Below the pieces are notes generated by a model. It was not told where the DNA came from. It was given only the letters and a program-made list of their open reading frames with translations, and ran no database searches. This document shows positions 1 to 12,675 of a stretch of DNA of 64,000 nt, piece after piece (position 1 is the first letter of the stretch; each line of letters begins with the position of its first letter). Source of the stretch: Apodospora peruviana (taxonomy: Eukaryota > Ascomycota > Sordariomycetes > Sordariales > Lasiosphaeriaceae); NCBI GenBank assembly GCA_033439685.1, contig JAUEDM010000004.1, forward strand, positions 4,278,001 through 4,342,000, given 5' to 3'. The translations under genes were made by a program, and so were the position numbers.

Positions 1-3000
1 TCCCCTTCTTATCTCGAATAATGTGTACATACTCTTAAATTTCTAACCATTTTATCCTCTTGCGCGGTGGCTTACGTAGGTACGTATTCGTTGGGAAACT
101 TCAGCCAGCGTCGGGTACGTTGCAGGTCGCAGGCCCCGGATTTGACGCTTGGTCGGAAAGACCACCCGAGCCCCGGATTTGCACTGCGGCGCTGCCCCCT
201 TAACGCGCCTGGGCGGGCGAGCCAGGGGGAGGGGTGAAGTGTCGGTCTTCAGTTCTGTGGGGAAGGGAACCAACCCTCTGCCCGTTTACCCGGCTCACCG
301 ACACCTCAGCAAGACGAGAAGCGCATTTCTCACCATAATTCTCAAAAGCTGCCGCAAAGGGACAATAGTTGGCCGTATATATCAAGCACAAGTACCTATT
401 TTGCGCACGCAACGGTCCACGTGTCATCAGAGAGAATCGACCGATAACCCCAAGGTTGAGGAATTCATCGACGCTACCTGGTACGCTGTGCGCTACAGCT
501 GTAGATCAAGCGCTTGGCACCGGATCAGTGCCTAAAAAGCTGGGGCGACGCCGTGACGGCAGGGAAAAAGCGGACTGACATCAGCGGCCTACGGAAATTA
601 CCGTTCGGAGAATAGGAACACTTTCCTATCTTTTCTTGGGACCACTGCAAGTTCAGACAGATCCTGAGATCCCGACTCCGTAGCGTCCCCCCAATTCGAC
701 CGCTTCCACGTAAAGGTGTTGCGACGTCAAAGTACGGACGCTGGCATGTGATCGGAGGGGCAGATCGTGACATTCCTGTTTATTTCTGGAGAAAGATGGG
801 CAAAAAATGACGACAACGACCATGATTACCGGTGCATCGGCTCGGGCGGACCTGCATAAAGTGCCTGCTGCGTACCACTAAAGTATACGTACGAGCCCGA
901 CTTCCATCGAATTTATTTTGGCCATCGGCTATCCGTATGAATGGCTCCTTGACTCACTGATGTGGTCTTCGTCAACACTTTGCCCGAGTGCAGGCCGAGG
1001 AACCCCTTACGAAAACCCCGACCCGCCATGGCATGCCGACGCCTCGGTGAAACTCGGCTTTTCAATGGGCAATCACGAAAATCGGGGAAGCTTGTCAACC
1101 GGTCTCCGGATTGTTGAACTAAGAAGAAAAATTCTGCGCTGCGAAGTCCCAGGACGCTTGTAAACTCCACAAAGCCCTCATCCTGTCAATGCCCACTTGA
1201 GAATCCCAAGATCGACTGCACCTGGAAGCAAGCTAGGAAACGTTTGCAGCGGAGCCGCCGGATAAATGGCTGTCGGTCAGCGCCATCCTTCAACCAGCCG
1301 CGCTTACTCATCAGGGTAGGTGGAAGATCTGTCTTCAGGAGACATGGGTGGACCTGGGGAAGGGAAGCTTGAATCGTCGTGACATGGAGCTGGGTAGAGG
1401 AAGGAAAGAAAAGACGCGATGGGCGAAACGCAAGAGCCGACGAAATGCGACCCATCATGCTCATTTCTTTTCCTCTTTTCACCTGCCGGGCCTCGAGATC
1501 CCCACCGCCGAGGTGTGCGGTGAAGAATTCGGTCTTTCTGTGGACCTGCAAAAACTGATTTGGGCCCCACGATGCGCAAAACCGCGGCATTGAATGCACG
1601 GTTGACTCGTGAGGCAGGCCGGGAGGACCTCTACGGCCTCTGTTCAGCGAATCCAGTTGAAAAGAAAAAAAAAAGGGAAAAATGCTGCAAGCATGGAGAT
1701 CAGAAGTGCTACGAGGACGACAAATTGCGTGGCAAAAGCACCTCTAGCAAGCATATGTGCTGGTGCGAACTTGTCGTGACCCACCACTCGAGAACATCAC
1801 CGTGGATGCAGACCACATACCCCACGAATGGTAGGGCTTGTTCCGGACTGACGGACGGTTTGACGTTGTCGAAGCCCTCAGTTCCCCCAATCCGACAAAC
1901 TGGTTGAGGCCGTGCCGTTCTGACTCGGTGTTGGACTCGGCAACGTTGGCTGTCCCGACGGCGCCAGCCTCTCACTTTGACACGTCTCACTCCACCTGGC
2001 CTGGCCTTGACATTGGCGCCCAAGTGAGGCCATTCTCGGCGCCTCTTCCATGTACGATAGCCACGAGGATCAGCTACGAGGTGGCTACCGGTACAGTAAT
2101 ACTGTAAGCAGAGAATACCAAAACTGGGGAAAAGGAGCACCTCGGCTGTTGGTTTGGGCCGGACCTTGTACCTTGTCAATTTCCGGCATCTAAGGTAACA
2201 AACGGGGCGGCAATCTATGGATGGGCGATCAAATATCGACGAGGCTCCGTCTTGTAAGACGCACGAGAACCGGGGTTTTCAAAGAGCGACCCAAGTGTCA
2301 GGAAAAGGAAAGCAGTGATCAGGATAACCGACTACTTCAGCGTGATCACCAGGTGCAGCCAGCTCCTGGGTCAGCTTGGGCGATCCCAGAAACAACACCA
2401 TCTTGGCTCGCGCCTGTGCAGAGTGATGCTGTTGATGCAAATGTGTGCAAAAATCCGTACGGGGGTATAGTACTCCGAAAGAGAGAGCCGAAGATTCAAC
2501 TTGCTCAGTTGCCTATTTCGGCTAGCCTGAAAATCGAGCGTAAAGAATTAGTTTTAATCGTCAGGGTGCATGGATGGAAGTGGTCTGGAAGCAGAACTCG
2601 TAAACGGCGATATGAGCACGCGGGATCATATTTCATGATGTTCGGGCCGCACATCAGCGGCGTCCCGTGGCCTTCTTTCTGTGAGAGCAAGACGCCAAAC
2701 TTCCACGCCAGGCGTTGGGAGTGGGTGATGGTATGGCTGAATGGAAGCCTTACCAGACTGTGCTACCGCGACCCCCACGCGCACCGCTTTGTGGTTTGCC
2801 AAGCGATTTGCAATCGGCTCGCATCCCCGTCAGAGGAGGCTCGAGGCTCGAGGTCTTTGGAGCGAGAAAAGACGTGATGATCCTGAAGCAATCCCCTGGT
2901 TGGCTTTGACGCATGCTCGGCGAGGTCAAGGAGAAGGAGTTCTCCGCGTCATGATCCTGCACTCGACTTTCTTCTTTGAGGAATTGTGGCGCACTTATCT

Positions 3001-5240
3001 CTTGGGGAGCTGGGAGATTACCCCGGATTTCGGGTTGACGTGAGATAAGGCCCTTGAGATGGAGCTGGGCTAAACCCGTAGGGGTTCCCAGATAAACTTG
3101 CGCTACGATTTCGGCCGCAGGGTGGGAAGCATGACTTACATGAGCACCGTCGAATTGAACCACCGTTGGTCCGTTGTGCACACAGAGGGAGAAAAACGCA
3201 CACCGTGGATAGCGGCGCTGTAGGTACGAAACGTCCTCTCCCCAGACGAAATGCTTATCGCGTTTGCTCTGGGGCTGCAGGAAGGGCAAAAAGCTTCATC
3301 GAGGGTAGAGGGCAAGGGGAGAGGTGAGAACCGAAGTCGGGCCTCTTCCGAGAGCTAGCGAGGGTGTGTGGGTGAGCGATTGGATGGGGGACAATCGATG
3401 GGATGGAAAATGCAAAAAATTGGAAAAAGAGAAGCCAAGTCGCGTCCCCATAAACCTCCACACTTTCTGTCTTATCTCTAACCTATTTGGCGCCACACCA
3501 TAGATTGCTGCACACACGTCTTGGACCTGACGTCCCACGTTTCCCTCTTCTTGTCGGAAGGAGGCCGGAATCGCAACAGCAACCGCGATCCAGGAGACGA
3601 AGCGAGAGGGGGAAAAGAAATCACGACGATTGCCGGTGGTACCTTCCAGTCCCATCCATCAAACACCAAAACCTGGGGTTCATGCCTTCAGGCTTCAGCG
3701 TTCAGCAGGCACATTCGACCCCCACTCCCCGCTCCCCACAACAGCCCCTTCCCCTTTTTGCACACACAAACGCAAAGCCTTGGGGAAATGGAAGCGGCGG
3801 GCTTGCGTGCTTGCGTGATCAGACGAGACCAAGGCGGCGGATGAGGACATCGACCCTACCAGATGTGGCCGATGCTCTTCCCCAGGAACCCAGACTTCCA
3901 GATGTAATTCAGATTGGGGTTCGGAGCTCAGAGCTGGAAGGTGCCAAGGAGGCGCCTTTCCCCCGGATGTTTGCTGGTTCCTTCCAGTATCCCTGCGGTA
4001 CGGAGCACCAAGAGCTGTATATCTCTCCAGACGTCCATGTGCGACAATGTGTCCATGTCTAACTCTGCAGTCTCGACGTCGTGTCCCCTCAACATATTTT
4101 TCTTGCGGGGGGCATCATCTCGTGGAATACGTAAATTTCATTCTCGTCGGTTCTCAACTTGGGCCATGCCGTGCGCTCAGGCGCCCCGTCGACAGCTGAG
4201 GCGTCAGGGCGTCAGATACAAAAAAAGGAAAAGAAAACGCGCGCACAAAATACCACTCAGCATGTTGATGAGACCTGAGCCTGAGAATGCGGACAAGACC
4301 CAATCATCCGCTGTTGGCTGGCAGCGAACCGCTCTCCGCTGCTCAGCCACCGCTCTCACCGCCCCCCTTGTCGTGTAGAATCGGCTTCATCCACATTCTG
4401 GCTCGGCTTGCACGGCCGATTCTGGGGAATGATAGCCTCACCCTATGGAGGCGCCGTTCCGCCAGTCGCTCACCCTCGCACAGCAGCGAGACGGGAAAGA
4501 CGCTCACCCTCGCACAAGAAGAAGAAAGAGAATACGGGGCTCCGCCTGCCCGCTGCCCGCAACCTGCTGCCCGTCCCCGTAAACAGACGCCTGCCTTTTA
4601 ACGAGTGAAATGTGCCGTGTGTCGGGAAGAAATGGTCTTATGTTCCTCTGACCGAGAACATGCTCGACCTGATCGGAGACGTCCTGTGCTATGGGAATCG
4701 ACGAGCACGGCAACAGCGGTTATGCAGAGTAAACAACTTCATTACGTTAGCGAGTTCACATAGTAGACCTAGACCTGGTCCCAGGGCACAACGGCTACGA
4801 TTGCAACGGCTATGGGCTCAGGCTGGGATGAAGGTCGGTCAAGTCCAACCGTCGAACCGTCCATCCATTCCCAGACACGCCTTCAGCTGTGTGTCGTTCC
4901 TGTTGTAGTTTATTGTACAGATGTACTCGTAGCCGAGTCCGAATGGTGCCATGTGCACCCGTCTGGACAAGTTGTTTTGGACAAATGCCACGCCTCGCTC
5001 AAGTCGTCAAAGTTTTGAGGGGCAAGTGTTGGAACTTGAGATAGAGTCGCGAGACGGGCAGGTTCGCAATCGATGCCCCCACCTGCCCCATCTTGAACCC
5101 CCTTCTCGGTGCGCTAGATGTGTCGTTGTTGCTTGTTCGGTTGGGTGGTGATGGATGTGCTGACAGAGGGCACCTCCCCTGAGGGGCCACGAAATGTCTT
5201 GACCGCCTGTCCAAAGGCTGGCTCCTGCTTGCATTACGCT
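1..5240. other. Gene-poor region upstream of cre1
   Basis: No open frame here is convincing as a gene. The longest (2221-2877, 218 codons) shows no recognisable domain and its composition looks like chance reading of GC-rich DNA. The stretch has no obvious transposon ends, long repeats or tRNA. It could hold distal cre1 control DNA or non-coding transcripts, but nothing in the sequence proves that. Confidence 0.5.
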
Positions 5241-6111
5241 GTAGCCAGTACGGAGTACCTGAGCCCAGGCGTCAATTTTCCAACCAAGTACCCCGTACCC
5301 CCCAAATCCTCCACACCCACCCAGCAAAGTACTTGCCCAGCCTGAGTTACCCGCCCCAGTCATACACCGGCCAAATTTGCAACAGAAACCACCCGTGGAG
5401 GGGCGGCTGCAGGGCACCTTACGACGCCCAGCACGCCAGCACACGGCAGGCAGCCCCAACGTGGAAGTACCCCGTACCGCAGACGAGGTACCTCTGGCTC
5501 CTGCCCCGGGGCTTGTCATCAATTCCCTTTTTTTCTTTTTTCTTTTTTCCTCCCCCAATTTTCGAGACGTTCCATCCCCTGACAGCTCTCACACCCCATC
5601 CCAGTCCGTCCACCCCCATCCCGCATCCCGCCAACGCCAGGGCTTCAGCGTGTTCCTCCCTCACTGAGTCGCTAACCTAATCCCTCCACCCGCACTCCAC
5701 ACCACATGCCTGGGCCACCGCCCCATGTAAGACCGCTTGCCGTCCCCCATTTAAAACCACTGCGGCTCCCCTCCAAACAGACTCTTCGCCCTCCGTTACT
5801 TCCCCATGCTAAAATTTCCCCAACAACGCCCGCACCACCACCCGACGCTACATCGTTGGTACCGGTTTCGTCCACAACACTACAGTCAACGGCCCGCTTT
5901 GGCATCTCGTCTTGAATCTCACCCCGGATTCTAGACTGCGTTGGTAGCTGGTCGTCACAGAAAAATACCAGAAAAAAGGAGGGGTTTGTTTGTCATCGAT
6001 CACGACTTTTCCTACGAAACGGCTGCATGCATCATTGCAGGGTGCAGCTCAATTGGAACAACAACATCACCGAATAGATAGGGTTCGGGTTCGATCGAAC
6101 AGGGCGATCAC
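5241..6111 (+). promoter_or_regulatory. cre1 promoter and 5' leader
   Basis: This stretch precedes the cre1 start codon. It has a strong pyrimidine tract at about 5525-5556, a common feature near fungal transcription starts. Matches to the CreA/Cre1 binding consensus SYGGRG occur at 5309-5314 (minus), 5395-5400 (plus), 5506-5511 (both strands), 5684-5689 (minus) and 5695-5700 (minus). CreA-type repressors are known to control their own genes in some fungi, so self-regulation is possible. The motif is short: about three to four chance matches would be expected in 870 bp, so the enrichment is weak. A perfect copy of a recurring 10-mer (TACGGAGTAC) lies at 5249-5258. Confidence 0.45.
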
Positions 6112-7368
6112 ATGCAGCGCACACAGTCAGCGGTGGATTTTTCCAACCTGCTGAACCCCGAAGCCTCGACCGAAAGAGACCAGCGGCAGCCGACCGAGGG
6201 CGACATGGCTGCTGTCGGCATGCTTCTTCCTAACGGGCCGTTGCCGGGAGGCCAGCCCACAGAGACGACGAACGAGCTTCCGCGTCCGTACAAGTGCCCG
6301 CTGTGCGACAAGGCCTTCCACCGCCTAGAGCACCAGACGCGGCATATCCGGACGCACACTGGCGAGAAGCCTCATGCTTGCCAGTTCCCGGGCTGCAGCA
6401 AGAAGTTCTCGCGATCAGATGAACTGACCCGCCACTCGAGGATACACAGCAATCCGAACTCGAGGAGAGGGAACAAGGGTCAGCAACACCACCACCCTGC
6501 TATGGTGCATGGGATGCCGCCCGACATGATGCCGCCTCCACCGGCGCCCAAGGCCATCCGCTCGGCTCCTCCGACCGCCATGTCATCTCCTAACGTCTCG
6601 CCTCCTCACTACAGCTCCTACAACTTTGCCCCGTCTTCAGGTCTGAACCCTTACGCTCACAGCCGTGCCTCGACCGGGAGCCAGAGTGGTCCAGAAATCT
6701 CGCTTCTGGCAAGGGCCGCAGGCCAGGTCGCAGAACGCGAACACATTCCTACTAGCCATCACCACTACCCCCCGCCGTCGAGGCATCATCACTCGTATGC
6801 ATATGCCAATACCATGCACTCGTCAAGGAACCACTTGCCTGGACTTCATGCCTACCACATGTCTCGCTCTCATTCGCATGACACTGACCAGGACGACCAC
6901 TACGGCCACGCCTACCGGATGGCGAAAAGATCGAGACCCAACTCGCCCAACTCAACGGCTCCCTCGTCTCCCACCTTCTCGCACGACTCCCTCTCACCAA
7001 CTCCTGATCACACCCCCCTGGCGACACCGGCTCACTCACCCCGTCTACGACCCTCACCCTTTGTCGAGCTCCCGCCCTTCCGATCTTTGTCTCTGCAGCA
7101 GCACACCACACCTGCGCTGGCACCGCTCGAGCCGGCACCCGAAGGACAGCAGTTCTCACTCAACAACCACTCTGCGCCTGTTGCTCCGCGCAGTACTGGT
7201 ATGTCTCTAACAGACATCATTAGCCGACCCGACGGCACTCAGCGGAAGTTGCCAGTACCCAAGGTGGCTGTGCATGACTTGCTCGGGCCCAGTGATGGAT
7301 TCAACGGAAGCGGCAGGAGCTCGTCATCCAACAGCATCTCTGGCGGGGACATGATGGAGAGGATGTGA
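6112..7368 (+). CDS. cre1: Carbon catabolite repressor Cre1/CreA, C2H2 zinc-finger protein
   Basis: This 418-residue intronless gene encodes the DNA-binding repressor that shuts off genes for alternative carbon sources and plant-wall hydrolases when glucose is present. Two adjacent C2H2 fingers are visible: C62/C65/H78/H82 and C90/C95/H108/H112, joined by the classic THTGEKPHAC linker. The N-terminus (MQRTQSAVDFSNLLNP) matches the family start, which supports the ATG at 6112. After the fingers come a His/Pro-rich middle, a basic Ser/Pro-rich stretch beginning RSRPNSPNSTAPSSPTFSHD (about 270-320), and a conserved C-terminal segment, SLTDIISRPDGTQRKLPVPK. Length is normal for Sordariomycete orthologues (about 400-430). 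An acidic-flanked Ser/His region before the RSRP motif resembles the area phosphorylated in Trichoderma Cre1 (family knowledge, not shown here). No break or frameshift is seen. Confidence 0.97.
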   Translation: MQRTQSAVDFSNLLNPEASTERDQRQPTEGDMAAVGMLLPNGPLPGGQPTETTNELPRPYKCPLCDKAFHRLEHQTRHIRTHTGEKPHACQFPGCSKKFSRSDELTRHSRIHSNPNSRRGNKGQQHHHPAMVHGMPPDMMPPPPAPKAIRSAPPTAMSSPNVSPPHYSSYNFAPSSGLNPYAHSRASTGSQSGPEISLLARAAGQVAEREHIPTSHHHYPPPSRHHHSYAYANTMHSSRNHLPGLHAYHMSRSHSHDTDQDDHYGHAYRMAKRSRPNSPNSTAPSSPTFSHDSLSPTPDHTPLATPAHSPRLRPSPFVELPPFRSLSLQQHTTPALAPLEPAPEGQQFSLNNHSAPVAPRSTGMSLTDIISRPDGTQRKLPVPKVAVHDLLGPSDGFNGSGRSSSSNSISGGDMMERM

Positions 7369-8560
7369 CCGTGCACATACGCATTCCCAGAACTTTGAAG
7401 TTTTTAATCAAAAGTTCTTGCTGCTTTTTATTGGCGAACGGCGAACAAACGACGACGGCACTGGCGCTACCTTCATACCGACATGAATGATGACGACTCC
7501 CGGGTTTATATAGAAGGATGGATACCAATTTCCAAGGCGTTTTTATTTGGTTTCAGGGATGGTGGACAGCGTATGAGGTTACTATTTGCTCCTCCTTGGA
7601 CGGATGGATGGATTTTTATAGAAGAATGGGACCATCGCGGCGAAAGTTTCTCGTATAATTAATGGTCAAAGCGGACATGGGGTTTCTTTTTTGTTTCACA
7701 AACGGGGTGGCAAATGGGGCACATACAAACTGGAATCTTGGAATGGGGTTCATGGATGGCATAGGCTTTTTGCCTTTGGGGTATCTCTGGATCAGGATTT
7801 TTTAACTATAGACATCACCACTTCCCCTCTTGTTTATCCAATACCTACTACTTGTTTATCTCCTCTTTATCTTTTGTCTTTTCCTACTTGGTTGGTATTC
7901 TACGGTGGCTTATTGGGCTGGGTGATTTGGACCCTTCAGCGGAATAGACTTTCTGATATTATCTTGCTTACACCCTTTCCAGCACCCCTTTCAGGGATGG
8001 ATTTCGGGAACAAATACAACATAACACGCACACACTCACTCACACACACTTCCACGCTCTTCTGATGTCTTGCTTTTGAGTGGATTTGTAAGGGAACATT
8101 TGGGAATTTGCTAACTGTATTTTGGTGGAATTAACAATTGGTTGGCACAGGCGAGGAAACTAACTTGGTGGGCGGATATCTGTTTTTCTTTCTTTCTTTG
8201 CAAAAAAAAAAAAAAAAAAGAAAAAGATTTGTTTTGGCGAAGGGGTTTGGGATTTTTTTTCCTTATCTTTTTTACGGATTATTACACGAATTCTAATCCT
8301 TTGGGGATTTTTATATCTTTATACAGTTATGTGCTTTTTTATGTGGTTGTCGTTTTGGGGCTTCTCAGATGGGATATTTCTGTTTTCACTCTTCGTGTGA
8401 AGTTTGAATGACAAAAGCAAAAAGATGAGAAAGACCGTTTTTCTTTAACCACAGTTACACATTTACTTAATTATCAAAATAAGTTCCAAATATTACATAA
8501 TTTCTTTTCGATGAAGAAGGGGAAAAAAGACGTTAAGCTAGCTCGGCATTGCGCCATCGA
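7369..8560 (+). other. cre1 downstream region, probable 3' UTR
   Basis: This AT- and T-rich stretch directly after the cre1 stop has no gene-like frame. It contains an 18-nt A run at 8202-8219 and several T-rich blocks typical of fungal 3' UTRs and polyadenylation regions. The exact cleavage site cannot be read from sequence. Confidence 0.4.
8202..8219. repeat. Poly-A homopolymer (18 nt)
   Basis: An uninterrupted run of 18 A. It may be a simple length-variable tract or a relic of a poly-A tail, but no retroelement sequence is visible upstream. Confidence 0.9.
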
Positions 8561-9370
8561 TCTAGGTTATCTCCCGGCTCTCCAGGTTTTCTCCCCTCTC
8601 CGCCTTTTTCGTTAGCACGGCATCGATCGTTCGATCTGTCTGTCTGCCCGTCTGGCGCAAACTCCGGGGAAAGCGCTCGGCGGCGTGTCATCAGCTCTCA
8701 GTCCGGTCCTTAGCTACCTAGTTTCTGGGGTTGGGAAAGTTTGTTGGCTTGTAGCCTGCCCGAGCGCCCCCCACACCACGTGCCTGCGTGGATGGAGTAA
8801 ATGGATGGATGGATGGATGTCGTGCCTCTGTTATGTGTGTGTTTATTGAGAGTGTGGTTGGGCTTTGCCGCAACGCCGTTTTTCGCTACGTACTTTGTAC
8901 CTTGTTCACCATCCTGGCGAAACAACATCTATGTTTCACACACACACACACACTAGGAATAAGCAAGCGGCAGCGGTATATAGACGGAATGGATGGGAAA
9001 CATGTATAAGATAGGATAGATCCATTCATGATGCTGCCTATCGTGCCTATCGGTAAGGTTGCCTGAGTTCCCCATCTTTCAGGTGATTCATTTTCGGACG
9101 TCTCCGTAGGTGTGTGTGAGTGTGACTAAGAAATCTTCATTCAGTTGCTTGCATGTGTTGCGTGCATGCGTATTTTGTGTGTGGCTTTGCACTTACACCA
9201 CGAATCACAATGACGCTTGCTTGCCTACCGCCGCCGCCGCCGGGGGCAGCGAACAGGTAACAGTACGGATTATTACCTATTACACTAGCTCAGAGAATCT
9301 GATAAATCTGCAAGACATATATCGCAAAGCCCGCACACCATACCTTACCTTATCGAAACACAAGCAAGGC

Positions 9371-9387
9371 TGGTGGTGGTGGTGGTG
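9371..9387. repeat. (TGG)n microsatellite
   Basis: Five to six uninterrupted copies of a TGG/GGT trinucleotide. Confidence 0.85.
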
Positions 9388-12300
9388 CTTGTGCTGCCCG
9401 TCTTGGCTGGGCTGGGCTGTCCCCCTTGGCTTCCTTATCAATCCATCTCGAAAGCACTCACCGAGATTCTGGTTACATAACAACCTGCCCGCCTGGCCTG
9501 TGTGTGCATATGCCAGGACGGATATACCCAATGGTATCTGTCTGTTATCAAAGTGTGAGAGGGTGACAAACGTGCGAAAGAAGAAAATGGTCTATGGCTG
9601 GTTGGTTGCCTTTTCCACGTACCTATGCGAGTACCGGTATGATGTACTGTATTCCGTACCATAGTGACTCTTCTGCTCAGCCCGCCTCTCGTCGAACGAA
9701 CGACTTACTCAGCACCGAGAGTCGCCAACGTGGAGAAAGTAACACTACATTGGGGAGGCATGATTGTGAGTAGGAATAGGATTTCTTTGCTTTAGCCAGC
9801 CCGCCGGCCAGCAAAGACCAATGGTACTCCGTATCACGTCAGCTTCTCCTTTGGGTGTCTCTCCTGGGTACTCCAGCAGGCTTTGCTTACCTGCGTGCCT
9901 CCCATCCGACCCCGTTATCCCATCATCCCCTTTCTTCGTTGTACTGTACCTTTCTATCGTTGCCCTCCTTGGAACCGACCCCAGGAAATCCGGTATCCAA
10001 TCGACCTTCGGGGAGTGAGTCTGCGAGTGTCTGTCTGTTGGGTTTGATGGGGGCATGCGCGCTTGCGCTGGCCGGGATCCTTGTGTGGGGTGATGCTTCA
10101 TAAAGTCTGGGGGACAAAAAGCTGGGGGCGATGCCGGGGAAAGGCGGGCGGGCGCTTCCATGCCCTACAATCGGCAGGGGGTTCGTCGTCCTCTTTTCTA
10201 TTTTCCTTCCCCTTTTGAACCCAAAAGAAACGTCATATTCTTAGTCTGTTTTTTTGCGTTTCACTGAAGTTGATGAGTGTTTGATTGCTTTCCTGGTTTG
10301 TTGCCACCCAGTTTGACAGAATTGGGCCTTGTGCTTGGTGACCTGATGATTATCGTGAATTTCCTTCTTTTTCTTCTTTACCTTTGAACCGCTTTGCCAT
10401 GCCATCAATCATTAGTATGTTGCGGCGAGAAGATATCAAGTGCAAGGGTTGCCATAGGACTGGGGTCATGAAAGCCAAGAGGGCCAAGATGGCCAAGATG
10501 GCCAAGAGCAAGGAGCTGGAACCTATTACAACATCACCAAAACCCAAGACCTTGGTGAACAAGGTGTGCTTGCTGCGGCTGGACGATAAACACGCACGGC
10601 AGAGGCGAAACGACTGTATCTGGTGGGATGGGACGGGGTGATTGCCAACCTGCATCCCCCTTTTCTACCGGTACTTCTTCTCCCTTTGGAAACATAGTGC
10701 AACAGCGCCTCATTTCACATTTCAACTTCGCAAACACAGGGCAGTCATGGCACTTTCTGCTCGTCGTTGTGGATTCAGCGTTACCGAGAAGGATAAATTC
10801 GTTAGGACCTAGGGGGGTCAAGCGGAACCATCCGGGCAGAGAACTGACCTCCTCCGGGAGGTTTCACCACACACGTGGAAAAGGGAGAGGCGAGGATCCA
10901 ACAAGGCGTTCAGATCAGGCCGGGGCGCCACTCTTCCAGAGATGTAAGAGTGGTGCCAAACACATGTGCGAACCATACGATGTCAGGTTGGCAGTGAAAA
11001 GAAGGGTTGCAGCTGTTGCACATCCTTCACCGCAACTTCAGAGCCGAGCACCGTATCAGTTTCTTCGGGACCGTGGTCGGGCGACCCAGCGAAGAAGAAA
11101 AATTAGCAAGCTTCAGAATAGCAAATAAGAAGGCAGTTAGAGGAAAGTAACCGACAGCGGTGATGCAATCGGTATGGAACCTAGCATGGACAGGGTGTAC
11201 TGTGCTTCAATATCCAGTACGGTGCTCAAGATCATCGATCTCCAAAAGGTGCAAGGTAGATCCAAGAACCAATATTTTCTTGGTTTTGTTGATGCATCAC
11301 GCCCGATCTCTTTTGCACGCGTCGAGTGCCCCAGGGGCTTGAGAAGGTGTTTTTTTGACAAGGCAGGCTTTATCTCTGCTTTACAGCGGCGCGAGCGGCA
11401 CAGCACACTCGTACAAGTCTCGGACAGGACAGCTGAGTGAAACACTGCCTCCCCGTTTGGATCGTGATGGGATGAAAGGATCCAGGGTGTGACACATGGC
11501 CGTGGCGGCAGCGCTTGGAGAGATCTAGGGTCAGAGTCCGGAGTCTGGGGTTTGGGGCTGGGGATCTGGATGCAAGGTCTTGATTTGTGCGACCTCGCGG
11601 AGACGATGGCTTGCACCGGCACCGGCACCAGTTCAGCCCCCAATCCGAACTGTGTTTGAGCATGTTCAAATATTCAATAGTAGATCCTTGCAGCTGACTT
11701 GATCAGTATGTGATAATACTTTCCACGATGCTACCTCATCGTATAAAGGAAGCCGAGATAGGGGACAGACTTTGGATCTGTTTCGAAGTCGACGTTAACC
11801 CAATGGGATGTCGGGTCCGCGGTATGCTCGGATGTGGGGGTTGACGATCTCGAGCGCATTTGCAGACGCATCAACGAGCCTCCAGTGCCATCAGCAGAGG
11901 TGGCAGTCAGGGTCAGAAACAACTTCCGTGCTCATCCTGCTGGTGCAACGCTTGGGACCTGGATGCCAATTTTCTGGTACTGCGGTACACACGCAAGCGA
12001 AGGGGGGTTGGTGGTTTGCGTGTTCGACTCGTAGGGCATCAGACGCATTTCTCGCATTCGCGGCGCCGGCGGGATGGGACGTTATCGAGCTCGGTGGCTT
12101 TCGACTGCCAGGAAATGCAACGGAAGCATGTACGCGTGGCCCTTGGAGGAAAGATAGCGACGAGGATTGCTATTCTTGGCATGTCAAACCGGAAAAGTCT
12201 TGTTTAAGGGATGGAAGTTAATTAAGCTGACTTTGCGCGTCTGCCGAGTTCATTCTCGTACCTTGCTGAGACGAGAAGATGAGCGCTGGAGAGCGAGACC

Positions 12301-12655
12301 AGACCTCCTACCAACGTCGTGTAAGTGCCGGGGGGGTCCGATGCCTTCCAAAAGCGGGTAGTCCCATTGTGGGGGAACCCCCACGCCCCATGGGGTTTCT
12401 GAGTTTAAAGCAAATCCCGGCCGCCAACCCGGCCAAGCCGCCAGGCACCCAAGCACTCCAGTCGGCCAGGGCAAGCTGCTAAGCAGGAGGAAGGCATCGG
12501 CATCTTGACGCCTTCCAATTGTGTGCAAGGGTTCTTCTTGATGTCAGACAGGGGTGCAACCCCACAATCAGGAGCTCTGTGTCTCAACAAGTCCCGATCT
12601 TGGCCGCTCCGGAAAACATTCCAGCGACCCGAGGAATCTCGAAAGCAGTGAAAAA

Positions 12656-12675
12656 GGGGGGGGGGGGGGGGGGGG
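12656..12675. repeat. Poly-G homopolymer (20 nt)
   Basis: Twenty consecutive G. Long G runs are rare and prone to sequencing error and to G-quadruplex formation, so the exact length should be treated with caution. Confidence 0.9.

Noticed and set aside
2221..2877. 218-codon plus-strand frame
   Set aside because: No domain, no good start context, composition like chance GC-rich reading, no partner exons.
5007..5558. 183-codon minus-strand frame upstream of cre1
   Set aside because: Low-complexity translation antisense to pyrimidine-rich cre1 promoter sequence.
10384..10641. Small plus-strand frame with KMAKMAK repeat
   Set aside because: The repeat arises from a short CCAAGATGG duplication at about 10486-10510; no other protein-like feature.
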